From: Thermoplasmatota archaeon
Lineage (GTDB): Archaea > Thermoplasmatota > Penumbrarchaeia > Penumbrarchaeales > Penumbrarchaeaceae
NCBI GenBank assembly: GCA_029762535.1
Contig: JARVGK010000019.1
Location: 1-60,098, forward strand
Direction: 5' to 3'
Length of the DNA stretch: 60,098 nucleotides
The notes beneath the pieces are model-generated. The model did not search any database and was not told the origin of the DNA. It worked only from the letters and a program-made list of their open reading frames with translations. Numbering within the stretch: position 1 is the stretch's first letter; every line of letters begins with the position of its first letter. Below, piece by piece: positions 26,901 through 35,547 of the stretch. Both the position numbers and the translations under genes were made by a program.

Positions 26901-27050
26901 GAACTCCCTTTCTCTCTATCCTACCTGTAGGGTAAGGACCGTATCTCGATCAGGTCTTATCAAGATACCGACATATTTGGGCGGGGTCAGAAAGATCCTT
27001 CTGGAATCGTCTTAGCAGACCACAAGTATGTCGAAAATTACATATCATAT

Positions 27051-27066
27051 TATCATTATAATGATA
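27051..27066. promoter_or_regulatory. Palindromic operator of toxin-antitoxin pair
   Basis: TATCATTATAATGATA is a perfect 16-bp palindrome, 17 nt before the antitoxin ATG at 27083, and overlaps the best TATA-like sequence. Antitoxins of this kind repress their own operon by binding such sites; the assignment here is inference. Confidence 0.6.
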
Positions 27067-27082
27067 GAATAGAGGTTATATT

Positions 27083-27340
27083 ATGGTTATAATAGTTCCA
27101 GTGTCCGATCTTAGAAATCATTTCCGATCCATATCCGAGATATGCCACAAGGAAAATGAACCTGTATATCTGACAAAGAACGGCAAGGGAGACCTTGTCG
27201 TCATGAGCATGGCCCTGTATGAAAAGAACAAAGCACTGCTGGAGTTGTATGAAAAATTGACATTTGCTCAGAGGCAGAGTGACGAGGGATGCGATCGTGT
27301 GTCCCATGAAGAGGTCATCAGAAAACTGAGGAACAGGTAA
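27083..27340 (+). CDS. Antitoxin, Phd/YefM-like
   Basis: An 85-residue protein with the Phd/YefM N-terminal pattern: MVIIVPVSDLRNHFRSISEICHKE, then EPVYLTKNGKGDLVVMSMALYE, where the L-KNGK-D-VV-S hairpin is typical of the DNA-binding half. The C-terminal helix-rich half (QRQSDEGCDRVSHEEVIRKL) would wrap the toxin. It neutralises the following ParE/RelE-like toxin, one nucleotide downstream, and probably represses the operon through the palindrome at 27051-27066. Local base composition is more AT-rich than the surrounding genes. Confidence 0.85.
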   Translation: MVIIVPVSDLRNHFRSISEICHKENEPVYLTKNGKGDLVVMSMALYEKNKALLELYEKLTFAQRQSDEGCDRVSHEEVIRKLRNR

Positions 27341-27341
27341 T

Positions 27342-27647
27342 ATGACCGAAATATACGGGATAGAATATCTTCCGATCGCGGTGGAGGATCTCCTTGAGAT
27401 ATTCGATTACATTAAGGAAGATGATCCATCCTCGGCAGGTCCGTTCATAGACCGGATCGACGAGGCCATCAGGAAGCTGGAGTGTTTTCCCTATCTCGGT
27501 TCGATCCCCAAGGATGATAGATTGGAACGATCCGGTCATCGAGTTCTCATCATCGATAATTATCCCGTATTCTATCTGGTAAGAAAGAATATCGTTGAGA
27601 TAAGAAGGATCATCCATGGAAGGAGAAAATATTCTTTCTTGTTTTAG
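27342..27647 (+). CDS. Toxin, RelE/ParE superfamily
   Basis: A 101-residue RelE/ParE-fold protein. Visible: the N-terminal IEYLPIAVEDLLEIFDYIKEDD helix pair, FIDRIDEAIRKLECFPYLGSIP, then the beta-sheet HRVLIIDNYPVFYLVRKNIVEIRRIIHGRRKY, with Arg and His residues in the last strand. The arrangement (P-Y-G hairpin, no RelE triad obvious) is closer to ParE, whose known members poison DNA gyrase, but RelE-type mRNA cleavage cannot be excluded. It follows the antitoxin by one base. Intact. Confidence 0.83.
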   Translation: MTEIYGIEYLPIAVEDLLEIFDYIKEDDPSSAGPFIDRIDEAIRKLECFPYLGSIPKDDRLERSGHRVLIIDNYPVFYLVRKNIVEIRRIIHGRRKYSFLF

Positions 27648-27734
27648 ATACCCTTCAGATCATCTCCGATTCCCCTTGCCTATCGAAGAAGTACATTTTA
27701 CACCAAACTGATTTCTAAACAATAGCTCATATTA

Positions 27735-28013
27735 TTATTCGACATCGTGATCCCAGGGAGAATGGTCCCTATCCGAAGGATCCGGGGCAATATAACCTCT
27801 ATTTGTTACTTCCCGGCCCCATCCCCCTCTTGAGAGGAGGATCACTGCAGCAATAGATGCGAAAACCATTGGTCACATAGAAAAGACGATCAGAAGGGAA
27901 TGGTCCCGAGATCGACCATTTCTCGCCCCTGGACGATGTAATCTTTATCGGCATAGATAATAAGTTCGGATCGCTCTCGTATCGATATGATCCATCCTCG
28001 TATGGGGATCCCC
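27735..28013 (-). pseudogene. Decayed C-terminal remnant of an FN3-type surface protein
   Basis: Read on the minus strand this gap shows pieces of the FN3 surface-protein family in shifting frames. First, GIPIRGWIISIRERSE and YADKDYIVQGRE match the PIRGYRLFRS and YxDxxVxxGxxY patterns of intact copies. Next comes a membrane-like stretch SLLIVFSM, an in-frame TGA, then PMVFASIAAVILLSRGG and a polar tail ending at a TAA (27735-27737). The last FN3 strands seem deleted and the frame is broken, so it is a dead fragment. It begins exactly behind the TauE stop. The match is by eye. Confidence 0.5.
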
Positions 28014-28754
28014 TCACAATATCCCGATGATCCCCGAGACGAGGCTCGAGATCCCCGCCGCGGCGACGAGGAGGAGGGCGATCCTCCTGAACCTCGCCTC
28101 CGGGATCCTGCCCGAGGCGAATATGCCAAGGGCCAATCCCAGAAGGAGCCCGGGCAATAGATATGCCGCCGGAAGGGCGGAGGAGGGGGTCATTATCCCT
28201 CCCGCGGCGAAGATCCCGATAGTTATAATATTGGTCGCCAGGAAGTAGGTGACGAGGTTCGCCCGGAAGTTGTCTCTGGGCATTTTCTGGTTCTGGAAGA
28301 ACAGGATCACCGGAGGTCCGCTCATCGTGACCGATCCCTGGAGCAGTCCTGAGAGGATCCCCACGGGGATCGATGCAAGGCGCTCCCTGTCGATCCTCAC
28401 GGAAAGGCCCAGGAGCAGCGCCGCGGATGTGATCAGCACCACGGCTCCGATGACGATCCTCAGGGCAGGGGGAGACATTACAAGTAGCAGGTACGTCCCC
28501 AGAGGGATCGCGATCGCGGCGCTTAGGAAAAGGGGGAGGACCGCCTTTAATTTCAGATGCTTCCTGGCGTGTATCAGCACCCCGATGTTGATCACGGTCC
28601 CTAGCAGAACGGTGACGGGGACGACCTCTTTCGGGGAGAGGAAGAGCGACAGGACCGGGACCATGATAAGCCCCGAACCGAAACCCGTCAGGCCCTGGAC
28701 CGCCCCCGCCATAGCGGCGATCAGAAGCCCGACCACTATGAGGACGGGATCCAC
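28014..28754 (-). CDS. TauE/SafE-family membrane exporter
   Basis: A 246-residue permease with about eight membrane segments. The N-terminus IVVGLLIAAMAGAVQGLTGFGSGLI and the internal repeat VGILSGLLQGSVTMSGPPVILF are the two half-repeats of TauE/SafE (DUF81) proteins, which export sulfite or organosulfonates. I choose GTG at 28754, because a TATAAATCC box (minus strand, about 28773-28781) is about 27 nt upstream, giving a leaderless transcript. The frame is open to 28946 but upstream it overlaps the next gene and is basic and unrelated. The substrate is not evident. Confidence 0.82.
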   Translation of the reverse strand: MDPVLIVVGLLIAAMAGAVQGLTGFGSGLIMVPVLSLFLSPKEVVPVTVLLGTVINIGVLIHARKHLKLKAVLPLFLSAAIAIPLGTYLLLVMSPPALRIVIGAVVLITSAALLLGLSVRIDRERLASIPVGILSGLLQGSVTMSGPPVILFFQNQKMPRDNFRANLVTYFLATNIITIGIFAAGGIMTPSSALPAAYLLPGLLLGLALGIFASGRIPEARFRRIALLLVAAAGISSLVSGIIGIL

Positions 28755-28798
28755 GATACAGGCAAGGGATACGGATTTATACAATCTCCCCTGAGTAC

Positions 28799-29521
28799 TC
28801 ATCTGGACCCGAAATAGAACCCGGCGAAGGCGATGCTCCCTCCTATGAAGAAGAAGGGCAGCGAGTCGTAGAAGCCGAACAGCGCAGACAGGGAGATGAA
28901 AACTACGATGCACAAAACCGCTGCGGCTTTTAGATGCCTCAGCCACATGGGGGTCTCGAACTCAAAGCGGTTCGCGATCTTGTTGAAGATATAACCTATG
29001 GTGATCCCCCCTAAAACGTAATAGAACGAGATGTAGTCCCCATACAGCCGCCCGTCCCGAAGGAGCGAGTAGAGAAGAGCGATCGCGAATCCAGTGACCA
29101 GGACCCACCGTATGCTGCCCTTGGGCATGTTCAGTGGCTCTTTCGTATTCTTATCGACCACGGTTTGAGACCCGTGGTAAAAATAGTGTGTGCTCCTGAG
29201 GGCGAAGTAGTATCCGAACACAATCAGTATGGTCTCGAGCAGGAACGGCGGAGCAGGTTTTCCGGTGAATATCATCAGCCACAGCGTCCCGCAGAATATC
29301 AGCGTTATCAGGGATCGAACGGATCCCCTCGGGAGGTTCAGTGGCTCCTCCTTGCCCCTGTCGGCAAGGTCGATGAAGACGAAATCCCTCTGGGATTTGC
29401 TCCATTTCAGGGCAAAATGCCTTCGGCACTGCGGACAGTTGTAGATCGCCCCTTTGCCCAGGTATTCGGTGATCTCCCTCCCGCATGCCGGGCATCTCTC
29501 CCTGTTACCCTTTGACGTCAT
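28799..29521 (-). CDS. Zinc-ribbon membrane protein with internal duplication
   Basis: A 240-residue membrane protein. The N-terminus is a zinc ribbon (CPACGREITEYL and, 20 residues later, CPQCRRHFALKW). Then two copies of a short motif, EEPLNLPRGSVRSLITL and KEPLNMPKGSIRWVLVT, each open a hydrophobic block, so the protein arose by duplication of a unit of motif plus two helices; further helices complete the C-terminus (about seven in all). No family recognised. It is in a leftward gene run, 46 nt after the ICMT-like gene. Function unknown. Confidence 0.65.
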   Translation of the reverse strand: MTSKGNRERCPACGREITEYLGKGAIYNCPQCRRHFALKWSKSQRDFVFIDLADRGKEEPLNLPRGSVRSLITLIFCGTLWLMIFTGKPAPPFLLETILIVFGYYFALRSTHYFYHGSQTVVDKNTKEPLNMPKGSIRWVLVTGFAIALLYSLLRDGRLYGDYISFYYVLGGITIGYIFNKIANRFEFETPMWLRHLKAAAVLCIVVFISLSALFGFYDSLPFFFIGGSIAFAGFYFGSR

Positions 29522-29567
29522 CCTTTACCGGACCATGAGGGCGCTTCCGGGCATTTATTCGTTGCCC

Positions 29568-30281
29568 TCAGATGAGGAAGGGCACTCTCCTCTTGTAAGC
29601 ATCGTAATCGGCTATCCGCCCCATCTCCCTCTCCTCCACGATGCAGACGCGGACATACCATGCTACGAGGACGGACCCCAGTATCAGCGTCAATATCGTG
29701 GGCCAGCCTATCATCCAACCGCCGACGACGAGGATGAAGCCCAGGTACTGCGGGTGCCTGGATACAGAATAGACCCCGGAAGTGACCAGTACCCCTTTTT
29801 TGACACCTCTGTAAAGGGCAACCCATCCGATCATTATTATAGCGGACCCTATGATCATCATCAAGGCCCCGTAAACCATCGGGATCGTGAACCCGAAGCC
29901 CACTCCCAACAGGTCCACCTCGAGGGCGAGATCGGGGGCGGGGGCGGATCCCCCGCCCAGATATCTCGAGACGAAGAAGATAGTCAGGGGCAGCCCGTAC
30001 ATCTCGACGAACAGCGATACGAAGAAGGCCCCTACGAGGCCGAACCCCTTCCAATCGACCCTCTTCCTGAATGACAGGGGGATCAAAAATGAAACGAACA
30101 CTACTATGTTCAATAAGACCAACCACCACTGGTCGCGAATGAGCGATCCCGTGATCGAACCAATGAAATGCGCCGAGAAATGCTGATAAAGGCTTACGGG
30201 AAATAATAGCATGGACAGGAAAAATACAACGGAGGCGACCCTGATTACAGGATTACGCATCCATCCGGGCCGCCCCTTCAA
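29568..30281 (-). CDS. ICMT/PEMT-like membrane methyltransferase
   Basis: A 237-residue integral membrane protein with about six helices. The C-terminal half carries the isoprenylcysteine carboxyl methyltransferase/phospholipid methyltransferase signature: GVYSVSRHPQYLGFIL, then VEEREMGRIADYDAYKRRVP, which bind S-adenosylmethionine and the substrate carboxylate. Substrate in archaea is unknown; lipid headgroups or quinone-like compounds are possible. The start overlaps the GDPD stop by 4 nt (ATGA), indicating translational coupling and a possible shared role in lipid turnover. Confidence 0.8.
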   Translation of the reverse strand: MKGRPGWMRNPVIRVASVVFFLSMLLFPVSLYQHFSAHFIGSITGSLIRDQWWLVLLNIVVFVSFLIPLSFRKRVDWKGFGLVGAFFVSLFVEMYGLPLTIFFVSRYLGGGSAPAPDLALEVDLLGVGFGFTIPMVYGALMMIIGSAIIMIGWVALYRGVKKGVLVTSGVYSVSRHPQYLGFILVVGGWMIGWPTILTLILGSVLVAWYVRVCIVEEREMGRIADYDAYKRRVPFLI

Positions 30282-31000
30282 AATAGATCCTCCCTTGCAT
30301 TGACGACGCGCTCCGGCGCGTCGGTGAAGATCCCGTCCACGCCGATCGCGATCATCCCCGCGATACCTGTGGGCTCGTTCACTGTCCAGACGTTGACCTT
30401 GATCCCCCGCCGATGCGCCATCTCGACGAATTCGGTATTCGTAAAAGAATGCTCGGTATGAACGTATCTCAACCCCATCTCGTTCGCGAAATCGAGGGCC
30501 ATCCAGGGATCCCCCTCGATCAAAAAGGCCAAGGGCAGGTCCGATCCCAGCGCCTGGAAGTCGGCTATCGATATCGGGTTAAAAGAGCTTACGAGGAACA
30601 TCTCCGGAGGGATCCCCTTATCCCGCCTCTTTTTAACTTCAAGACCCGCAGGTCCCGCCACCCCCTTTCCCTTCAACTCTATGTTTATCGGGACCCTGCC
30701 GCAGAACTCGTCCAGGACCTCCGTGAGCAGAGGGATCCTCTCCCCTCCCCCCGCGTCGAGGGCCTTCAGCTCGGACAGGGACATATCCTTCACCCTCCCC
30801 GTCCCGTCCGTGGTCCTGTCCACCTCCTCGTCGTGTATAACGACCACGTAGTCGTCCGATGAGAGGTGAACGTCCAGCTCTATCATGTCCGCTCCCAACG
30901 ATACCGCCTTGCGAAAGGAGGATAGGGTGTTCTCCGGGGCATGGAAGGGGGCCCCGCGGTGCCCGATGGACAGTACCATGTTCACTTCATGGTCGTGCAT
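30278..31000 (-). CDS. Glycerophosphodiester phosphodiesterase
   Basis: A 240-residue GDPD TIM barrel that hydrolyses glycerophosphodiesters to glycerol phosphate and alcohol. Catalytic and metal residues are in place: SIGHRGAPFHAPENTL (HRG-EN), IELDVHLSSDD (E-D-H), VVIHDEEVDRTTDGTG, INIELKG and VNVWTVNEP. No signal peptide is seen, so it is cytoplasmic. MHDHEVNM precedes; an internal ATG at 30979 is an alternative start. It is coupled to the ICMT-like gene and follows the LDH2-type gene by 17 nt. Confidence 0.9.
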   Translation of the reverse strand: MHDHEVNMVLSIGHRGAPFHAPENTLSSFRKAVSLGADMIELDVHLSSDDYVVVIHDEEVDRTTDGTGRVKDMSLSELKALDAGGGERIPLLTEVLDEFCGRVPINIELKGKGVAGPAGLEVKKRRDKGIPPEMFLVSSFNPISIADFQALGSDLPLAFLIEGDPWMALDFANEMGLRYVHTEHSFTNTEFVEMAHRRGIKVNVWTVNEPTGIAGMIAIGVDGIFTDAPERVVNAREDLF

Positions 31001-31017
31001 CTAAAAAACGATGGCGG

Positions 31018-32088
31018 TCATTCCTCGAAGGCGAACCTGTGATCCAATCCGAGCTCATCCCTCATGGCCATGAACTCCCGCTTGAGGCTCTCATCAAGAG
31101 GTATGCCTCTCTCTTCGGATGCCAGCATGCTGAGGTATTCCTTCTCCCCGGCGGTGAAGACCCTATCCCCTATCCTCCTGGACGAGCGGAGCTGCCGGAG
31201 GATCTCTCCGGTGGATGCTTTGAACTCCTCTGGGTCGCAGAAGGACTCGACATCGATGGCAATGAAGAAATGGCCCACGTTCAGCCCCGTCACGGACTTC
31301 AAGAAAGCTCCTCCCTGCAGAGCGCTGGAGAGCACCTCGATGACCGTGGACAACCCGTATCCCTTGTAACCCGCCCCCTCCTCCCCCGGCCCGCCCAGGG
31401 GAACCAAGGCGGCCTGTCCGTTGGTGAGCGCCTTGAGGATCGCTGCAGGGTCCGTCATCGTTGTGCCGTCGGCCCCTATCACCCACCCGTCTGGAACCTC
31501 CTTTCCCAGCCTGGCGTAGTATTCGATCTTTCCTCTCTGGGTCAGGGACGTGGCGCAGTCCAGAAGGAATGGAAAATCCTCATCAGTGGGGATCCCCACC
31601 GCCAGGGGGTTGGTCCCCAGCATGCCCTCCGTCCCGAAAGTGGGGGCCACGCTCGGCCTGGCATTGGTCCCGGACATGCCGATCATCCCCTTGAAAGCGG
31701 CCATGCGTGCGTAATAGCCCGCAATGCCGTAATGAGTGGAGTTCCTGACCACGGCCATGCCCATGCCGTATTCCGATGCCTTCTCTATCGCGATCCCCAT
31801 CGCTCCTGCGGCGATCACCATGCCCATCCCGGTGTGCCCGTCAATGACGGCCGTGGAGGGTGACTCACGGATGATATCGAGTTCCGTCACGGGTGATTGC
31901 AGCCCCTTCCTTATCCGATCGTAATAGAAGGGCTTCATCCGGTTAACGCCATGGGAGGTGATCCCCATCCTGTCCGCTGTCAGTATAACATCAGCGCATA
32001 GTCTGGAATCCCCCTCGGGCACACCAAGGGCGCAGAACACGTCCCGAATGAAATTTTCGGCCTCCTCAAAGCTCAAACCGGGATCCAT
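31018..32088 (-). CDS. Malate/L-sulfolactate dehydrogenase (LDH2 family)
   Basis: A 356-residue NAD(P)-dependent 2-hydroxyacid dehydrogenase of the LDH2/MDH2 oxidoreductase family, distinct from Rossmann-fold MDH. Motifs: SHGVNRMKPFYY near the N-terminus, DGHTGMGMVIAAGAM, VVRNSTHYGIAGYYAR with the catalytic His, MSGTNARPSVAPTFG and GYKGYGLSTVIEVLS. Archaeal members include malate dehydrogenase and the coenzyme M pathway L-sulfolactate dehydrogenase ComC; sequence by eye does not separate them. It lies 19 nt behind the PKD surface protein gene and 17 nt before the GDPD gene. Confidence 0.87.
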   Translation of the reverse strand: MDPGLSFEEAENFIRDVFCALGVPEGDSRLCADVILTADRMGITSHGVNRMKPFYYDRIRKGLQSPVTELDIIRESPSTAVIDGHTGMGMVIAAGAMGIAIEKASEYGMGMAVVRNSTHYGIAGYYARMAAFKGMIGMSGTNARPSVAPTFGTEGMLGTNPLAVGIPTDEDFPFLLDCATSLTQRGKIEYYARLGKEVPDGWVIGADGTTMTDPAAILKALTNGQAALVPLGGPGEEGAGYKGYGLSTVIEVLSSALQGGAFLKSVTGLNVGHFFIAIDVESFCDPEEFKASTGEILRQLRSSRRIGDRVFTAGEKEYLSMLASEERGIPLDESLKREFMAMRDELGLDHRFAFEE

Positions 32089-32107
32089 TGGCCCACTTCC
32101 TTTGAAT

Positions 32108-35100
32108 TCATATCTTGCCCTTTACCCCGCAATGCGGGCAGACTATCTCCGTGGCGTTCTCCTCGATCTCGAACATCTCCCTGCACTTGGGGCATCTCAG
32201 AGTGAGCTTCTCGGGCCCCGGGCCGAAACGCTCCTCTATCAACCTCTCGGTATCGGAATCCAGGTCCCCAACCGCACCGCAGAAGGGGCATGAAAGCCTA
32301 TCGACCCTTTCGGAGACCTCGAAGAGACCGGAGCATTTGGGGCAGATGATCGGTATGGACTCCGTCTCCTCCTGAGGAGGCCCCTCCTTGTCCTTTGTCT
32401 CTTCCTTTTCGTCTCCCGGAAGCGAATCCACCACGCCCTTGGCGCCGCATCTGTCACAAATAAGGTGCACGGGCCTCTCTCCCGTGTCCCTGTAGGCGAA
32501 CACATGCATGCAGGCCGGGCATTTGATCCGGACCACGTTCTCCTTCTTCTCCGGGGCCGGAGGCGCCTGCCTGGGCGCGGGAGGCGCCTTCGCAGGCTCC
32601 GGCATCTTCTGCATGGGCGGGGCGAACTGTGCAGGCATTTGAGGCCCTGCAACGGGCGGGGGTTGTATGTCCAGCGTTCGCCTCTTGCGTGTGAAGATGA
32701 ATATCAGTACGATGCAGAAAAGTATGATGAAGGCCGCCACGATTATGAGCAGCACGTCGATGCCTTCTTGCTCCTCGGGCTCGATCTCGACGAAGATCCT
32801 CGCGCTCGAATATACGACCGTGCCAGACCTCTCCACCACAACTCGAACATCGATGGTGTTCGGTCCCACGTTGCCCTCTCTCGTGTCCCAGTCGTAGCTC
32901 CAAGTGGACCAGTCCAGGCTGCCCTTGCACTTGAGCCATTCCCCTCCGTTGATGCTTATCTCCACCGAACTGATAAGGGAACCGCCAGCCTCCCTGGCGG
33001 TCCCGCGAACGGTGACGATATCCCCCACAATGGAATTGTTCCCGGGGGAAGTGATCCTGGGCGGGGCAAGCTCCTCAACGTTCACCTGCAGCGAGGAACG
33101 GACCTCTATGTGGCCGTCCGATACCATGACCTCTATCTCCTTGTTCCCTGGCGAGGAGAAAGTATATGAGACCTTGGCCCCGGTCTTCGTATCGCCTTCT
33201 ATGTACCATGTGATCGTCAGCACGTCGTTGCGGTCCTGGTCCCTGGCCGTGGCCTCGAACGTAACGGGTAGGCCGACCATTGACCTGTCGCCTGGCGTGG
33301 ACCATACCCTGGTGAACTCCGGGGGGTAGCTCCCCCTGATCTCGATGATGTCCCTGTCCCATGCCCCGTACCTGTCAGTGACGTTGAGGGCGACCTTCAC
33401 AGGTCCCGGGCCGTTCAGTACGAACCTGATGACCTTTCCCTTGCGGTCCCTGTCGTTGTCCGGTATTCCGTCGCCGTCGGAGTCCTTTGTGATGTCGAGG
33501 TCCCAGTAGTAGGTCAGGTTGTCCCTCTCGTTGCCGTCGATGATGCCGTTTCCGTTGATATCGTCATCCGGGTCGTAGGATAGGGATCCGTCCAGCTCCG
33601 TCTCCCCCCTGCCGTCCTCGAGCGGCATGACCCTGTCCCTGCCGGCGTCGGCGACGGGCCCCTCATTCGGATAGTTCACGTCGATATCCAGCTCCGTTGT
33701 GGAGATCGCGTGCCCGTCGGAGACCTCCAATATTATGGTGAATGCCCCCTCTTCATTGAACACCGTGCCAGTGGAGAAACCCTGGGCATCGAAAGTGCCG
33801 TCACCGTCGAGGTCCCACCTGTAGGAGAGCCGATCCCCGTCCTCGTCGTATGACCCGTTCGCGGTGATGGGCAGATATTCGCCCACCAGCGGCTCTTCCA
33901 TCAATTCGATATTGGCCACAGGTATGGAGTTGATCCTGATCCCGAACATTGCCGTGGAATTGGTATCGGTCAAGGAGCCGTCATCGACCGTCAGCCTCAC
34001 GTCGTAGCTGCCCCACATGGACCATGAATGGTCCACCTGGGATCCGGTCCCGATCCTTCCGTCCCCGAAGTCCCACCTATATGATAGCTCGTCATCGTCC
34101 GGGTCCGATGACAGGGCCCCTGAGAACCGTGCGGTCTCGCTCACGTTCACCACGGATGGCCCTTGTATCACGGCAATAGGCGGACGGTTCCTGACCGTGA
34201 TCGTTACCGAGTCCTCGTCAGAGAGATCGTCAAGGTCGGTCACGTTCAGGGTGACGTTGTGAACGCCCTCTTCGAGCGTGGTCTCCAAAAACATGCCGTA
34301 TCCTATGACCCTCCCCTGGCCGATATCGGTCCTCCAGGTGAAGTTCAGTATCTCGCCGGGATCGGGGTCCGCCGTGGGGGAGGCGTCGAAGTCGATCATC
34401 TCGTTCTTGTTGTAGGTCGAGGCCATGGACTTGATCCTGGCGATAGGGGCGGTGGGGGGGTCCCTTACCCTGATCTCCACCTCCTCCAGATCGTGTCCGC
34501 CGTTGGGATCGGACACGTTCAACGTGATCATATGCCATCCGACCTGGGAGATCGCCCTGGTGAAGAACCGCTCCCCGGAGAGCTGTCCTGTGATGTTCGA
34601 TGTCCATGTGAAGGTGAGCGGCCTTCCTTCGGGATCGGAGCTGGTGTTCGCCGAGAACTCTATCGGATCCCCTTTGATATATACTGCCCCGGAGGGGCCG
34701 GGGGAGAGCATGACCGCGTTCGGGGGCAGGTTCGCGTCCACGAACACGTTCACCGAATCGGTGTCGTTCTGCCCATCGGGATCTGTGACCTTTAGTTCGA
34801 AGACAAGCGTGTCCACGATCGTCACCTTGAACGTGGGAGTTATAGACCCGGGATCGTTGATCACGATGGAGGAGTGGCTGGTGCAGCTCCAGAGGAAGGT
34901 GCAGTTGTCGATGTCCTCGTCCGAGCTCAGAGTTCCGTTGAGCATTACGACGTCGTTCAAGAGGACCCCTGAAATATCCTGCCCGGCGTTCGCGGAAGGA
35001 GGCAGCCCCTCATCCAGCGGCGAGTCCGCCGAGATCGCGATCAGCATTGGTGAAGAGATAAGGAGTGCAATGAGAAGCAAGGCGGACTTGCGGTTACAGA

Positions 35101-35134
35101 ACCCATTGCTGCTCGTCCTATCCTTAGACAACAT
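32108..35134 (-). CDS. Large PKD-repeat surface protein with three cytoplasmic zinc ribbons
   Basis: About 1008 residues. A signal peptide (KSALLLIALLISSPMLIAIS) is followed by a string of seven or eight PKD/cadherin-like Ig domains, e.g. YRWDFGDGRIGTG and YRWDLDGDGTFDAQ, and a region with DKDSDGDGIPDND calcium-site-like repeats near the middle. One membrane helix (VLLIIVAAFIILFCIVLIFIF, about residue 835) is followed by a Pro/Ala linker and three separate zinc ribbons: CPACMHVF/CDRCGAKG, CPKCSGLF/CPFCGAVG and CPKCREMF/CPHCGVKG. The start at 35134 has AAGGAG upstream; the frame opens at 35158. Surface sensing or adhesion coupled to cytoplasmic partners is inferred. Confidence 0.83.
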   Translation of the reverse strand: MLSKDRTSSNGFCNRKSALLLIALLISSPMLIAISADSPLDEGLPPSANAGQDISGVLLNDVVMLNGTLSSDEDIDNCTFLWSCTSHSSIVINDPGSITPTFKVTIVDTLVFELKVTDPDGQNDTDSVNVFVDANLPPNAVMLSPGPSGAVYIKGDPIEFSANTSSDPEGRPLTFTWTSNITGQLSGERFFTRAISQVGWHMITLNVSDPNGGHDLEEVEIRVRDPPTAPIARIKSMASTYNKNEMIDFDASPTADPDPGEILNFTWRTDIGQGRVIGYGMFLETTLEEGVHNVTLNVTDLDDLSDEDSVTITVRNRPPIAVIQGPSVVNVSETARFSGALSSDPDDDELSYRWDFGDGRIGTGSQVDHSWSMWGSYDVRLTVDDGSLTDTNSTAMFGIRINSIPVANIELMEEPLVGEYLPITANGSYDEDGDRLSYRWDLDGDGTFDAQGFSTGTVFNEEGAFTIILEVSDGHAISTTELDIDVNYPNEGPVADAGRDRVMPLEDGRGETELDGSLSYDPDDDINGNGIIDGNERDNLTYYWDLDITKDSDGDGIPDNDRDRKGKVIRFVLNGPGPVKVALNVTDRYGAWDRDIIEIRGSYPPEFTRVWSTPGDRSMVGLPVTFEATARDQDRNDVLTITWYIEGDTKTGAKVSYTFSSPGNKEIEVMVSDGHIEVRSSLQVNVEELAPPRITSPGNNSIVGDIVTVRGTAREAGGSLISSVEISINGGEWLKCKGSLDWSTWSYDWDTREGNVGPNTIDVRVVVERSGTVVYSSARIFVEIEPEEQEGIDVLLIIVAAFIILFCIVLIFIFTRKRRTLDIQPPPVAGPQMPAQFAPPMQKMPEPAKAPPAPRQAPPAPEKKENVVRIKCPACMHVFAYRDTGERPVHLICDRCGAKGVVDSLPGDEKEETKDKEGPPQEETESIPIICPKCSGLFEVSERVDRLSCPFCGAVGDLDSDTERLIEERFGPGPEKLTLRCPKCREMFEIEENATEIVCPHCGVKGKI

Positions 35135-35213
35135 CCGTATCGCTCCTTCCCAGCGCACATGCTGGGCATGCTCCGATAGAGGGCCGATGAATATAAATCA
35201 TTTGGCCCCGGGG

Positions 35214-35543
35214 TTAGAAGAAATCCTTCAGGAGCATGATCTCGTCCAGAGGCCCCTTGACCTTGAGCTTCTTCAAGGCGTAGGCATAGAGGGGGCTCAT
35301 CTTCTTCTCGATGATCTTGGTCATCGTCGCCGTATCGGTGGTCACCCATAGAGTTGGCTCGTCCAGGGTGCCTTCTCTGGGTTCGAGGACCTTGCCCCCC
35401 GTTATCTCTATCACGTACGTTCTCTCGTCCGTGAAGGACAGCACAAGCGTTCTGTCCTTCGCGTTGGCCATCTCCCTCATCTTCTCGTCCGAGGCGATCT
35501 TCTCGTTCACCCTGGCGCACATCTCCTTGAGTATCTCAAGCAT
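35214..35543 (-). CDS. SCP2 sterol-carrier-like protein
   Basis: A 109-residue soluble protein with the SCP2 fold pattern: EKIASDEKMREMANAKDRTLVLSF, then a beta-sheet TYVIEITGGKVLEPREG, DEPTLWVTTDTATMTKIIEKKMSP and a C-terminal LKVKGPLDEIMLLKDFF, in which the GD/GPL helix is typical. SCP2-like domains bind lipids or acyl chains in a hydrophobic tunnel. It follows the phosphomevalonate dehydratase small subunit by 4 nt in one transcript; a role with isoprenoid or lipid intermediates is an attractive inference. Confidence 0.8.
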   Translation of the reverse strand: MLEILKEMCARVNEKIASDEKMREMANAKDRTLVLSFTDERTYVIEITGGKVLEPREGTLDEPTLWVTTDTATMTKIIEKKMSPLYAYALKKLKVKGPLDEIMLLKDFF

Positions 35544-35547
35544 ATAT

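Noticed and set aside
28755..28946. N-terminal extension of the TauE/SafE frame up to 28946
   Set aside because: The extra residues are basic, match no family and overlap the preceding gene; a TATA box supports the GTG at 28754.
28014..32088. A sulfonate pathway formed by TauE/SafE exporter and the LDH2-type (ComC-like) dehydrogenase
   Set aside because: The two genes share a strand, but three unrelated genes lie between them and neither substrate can be told from sequence, so this is too weak to report as a finding.
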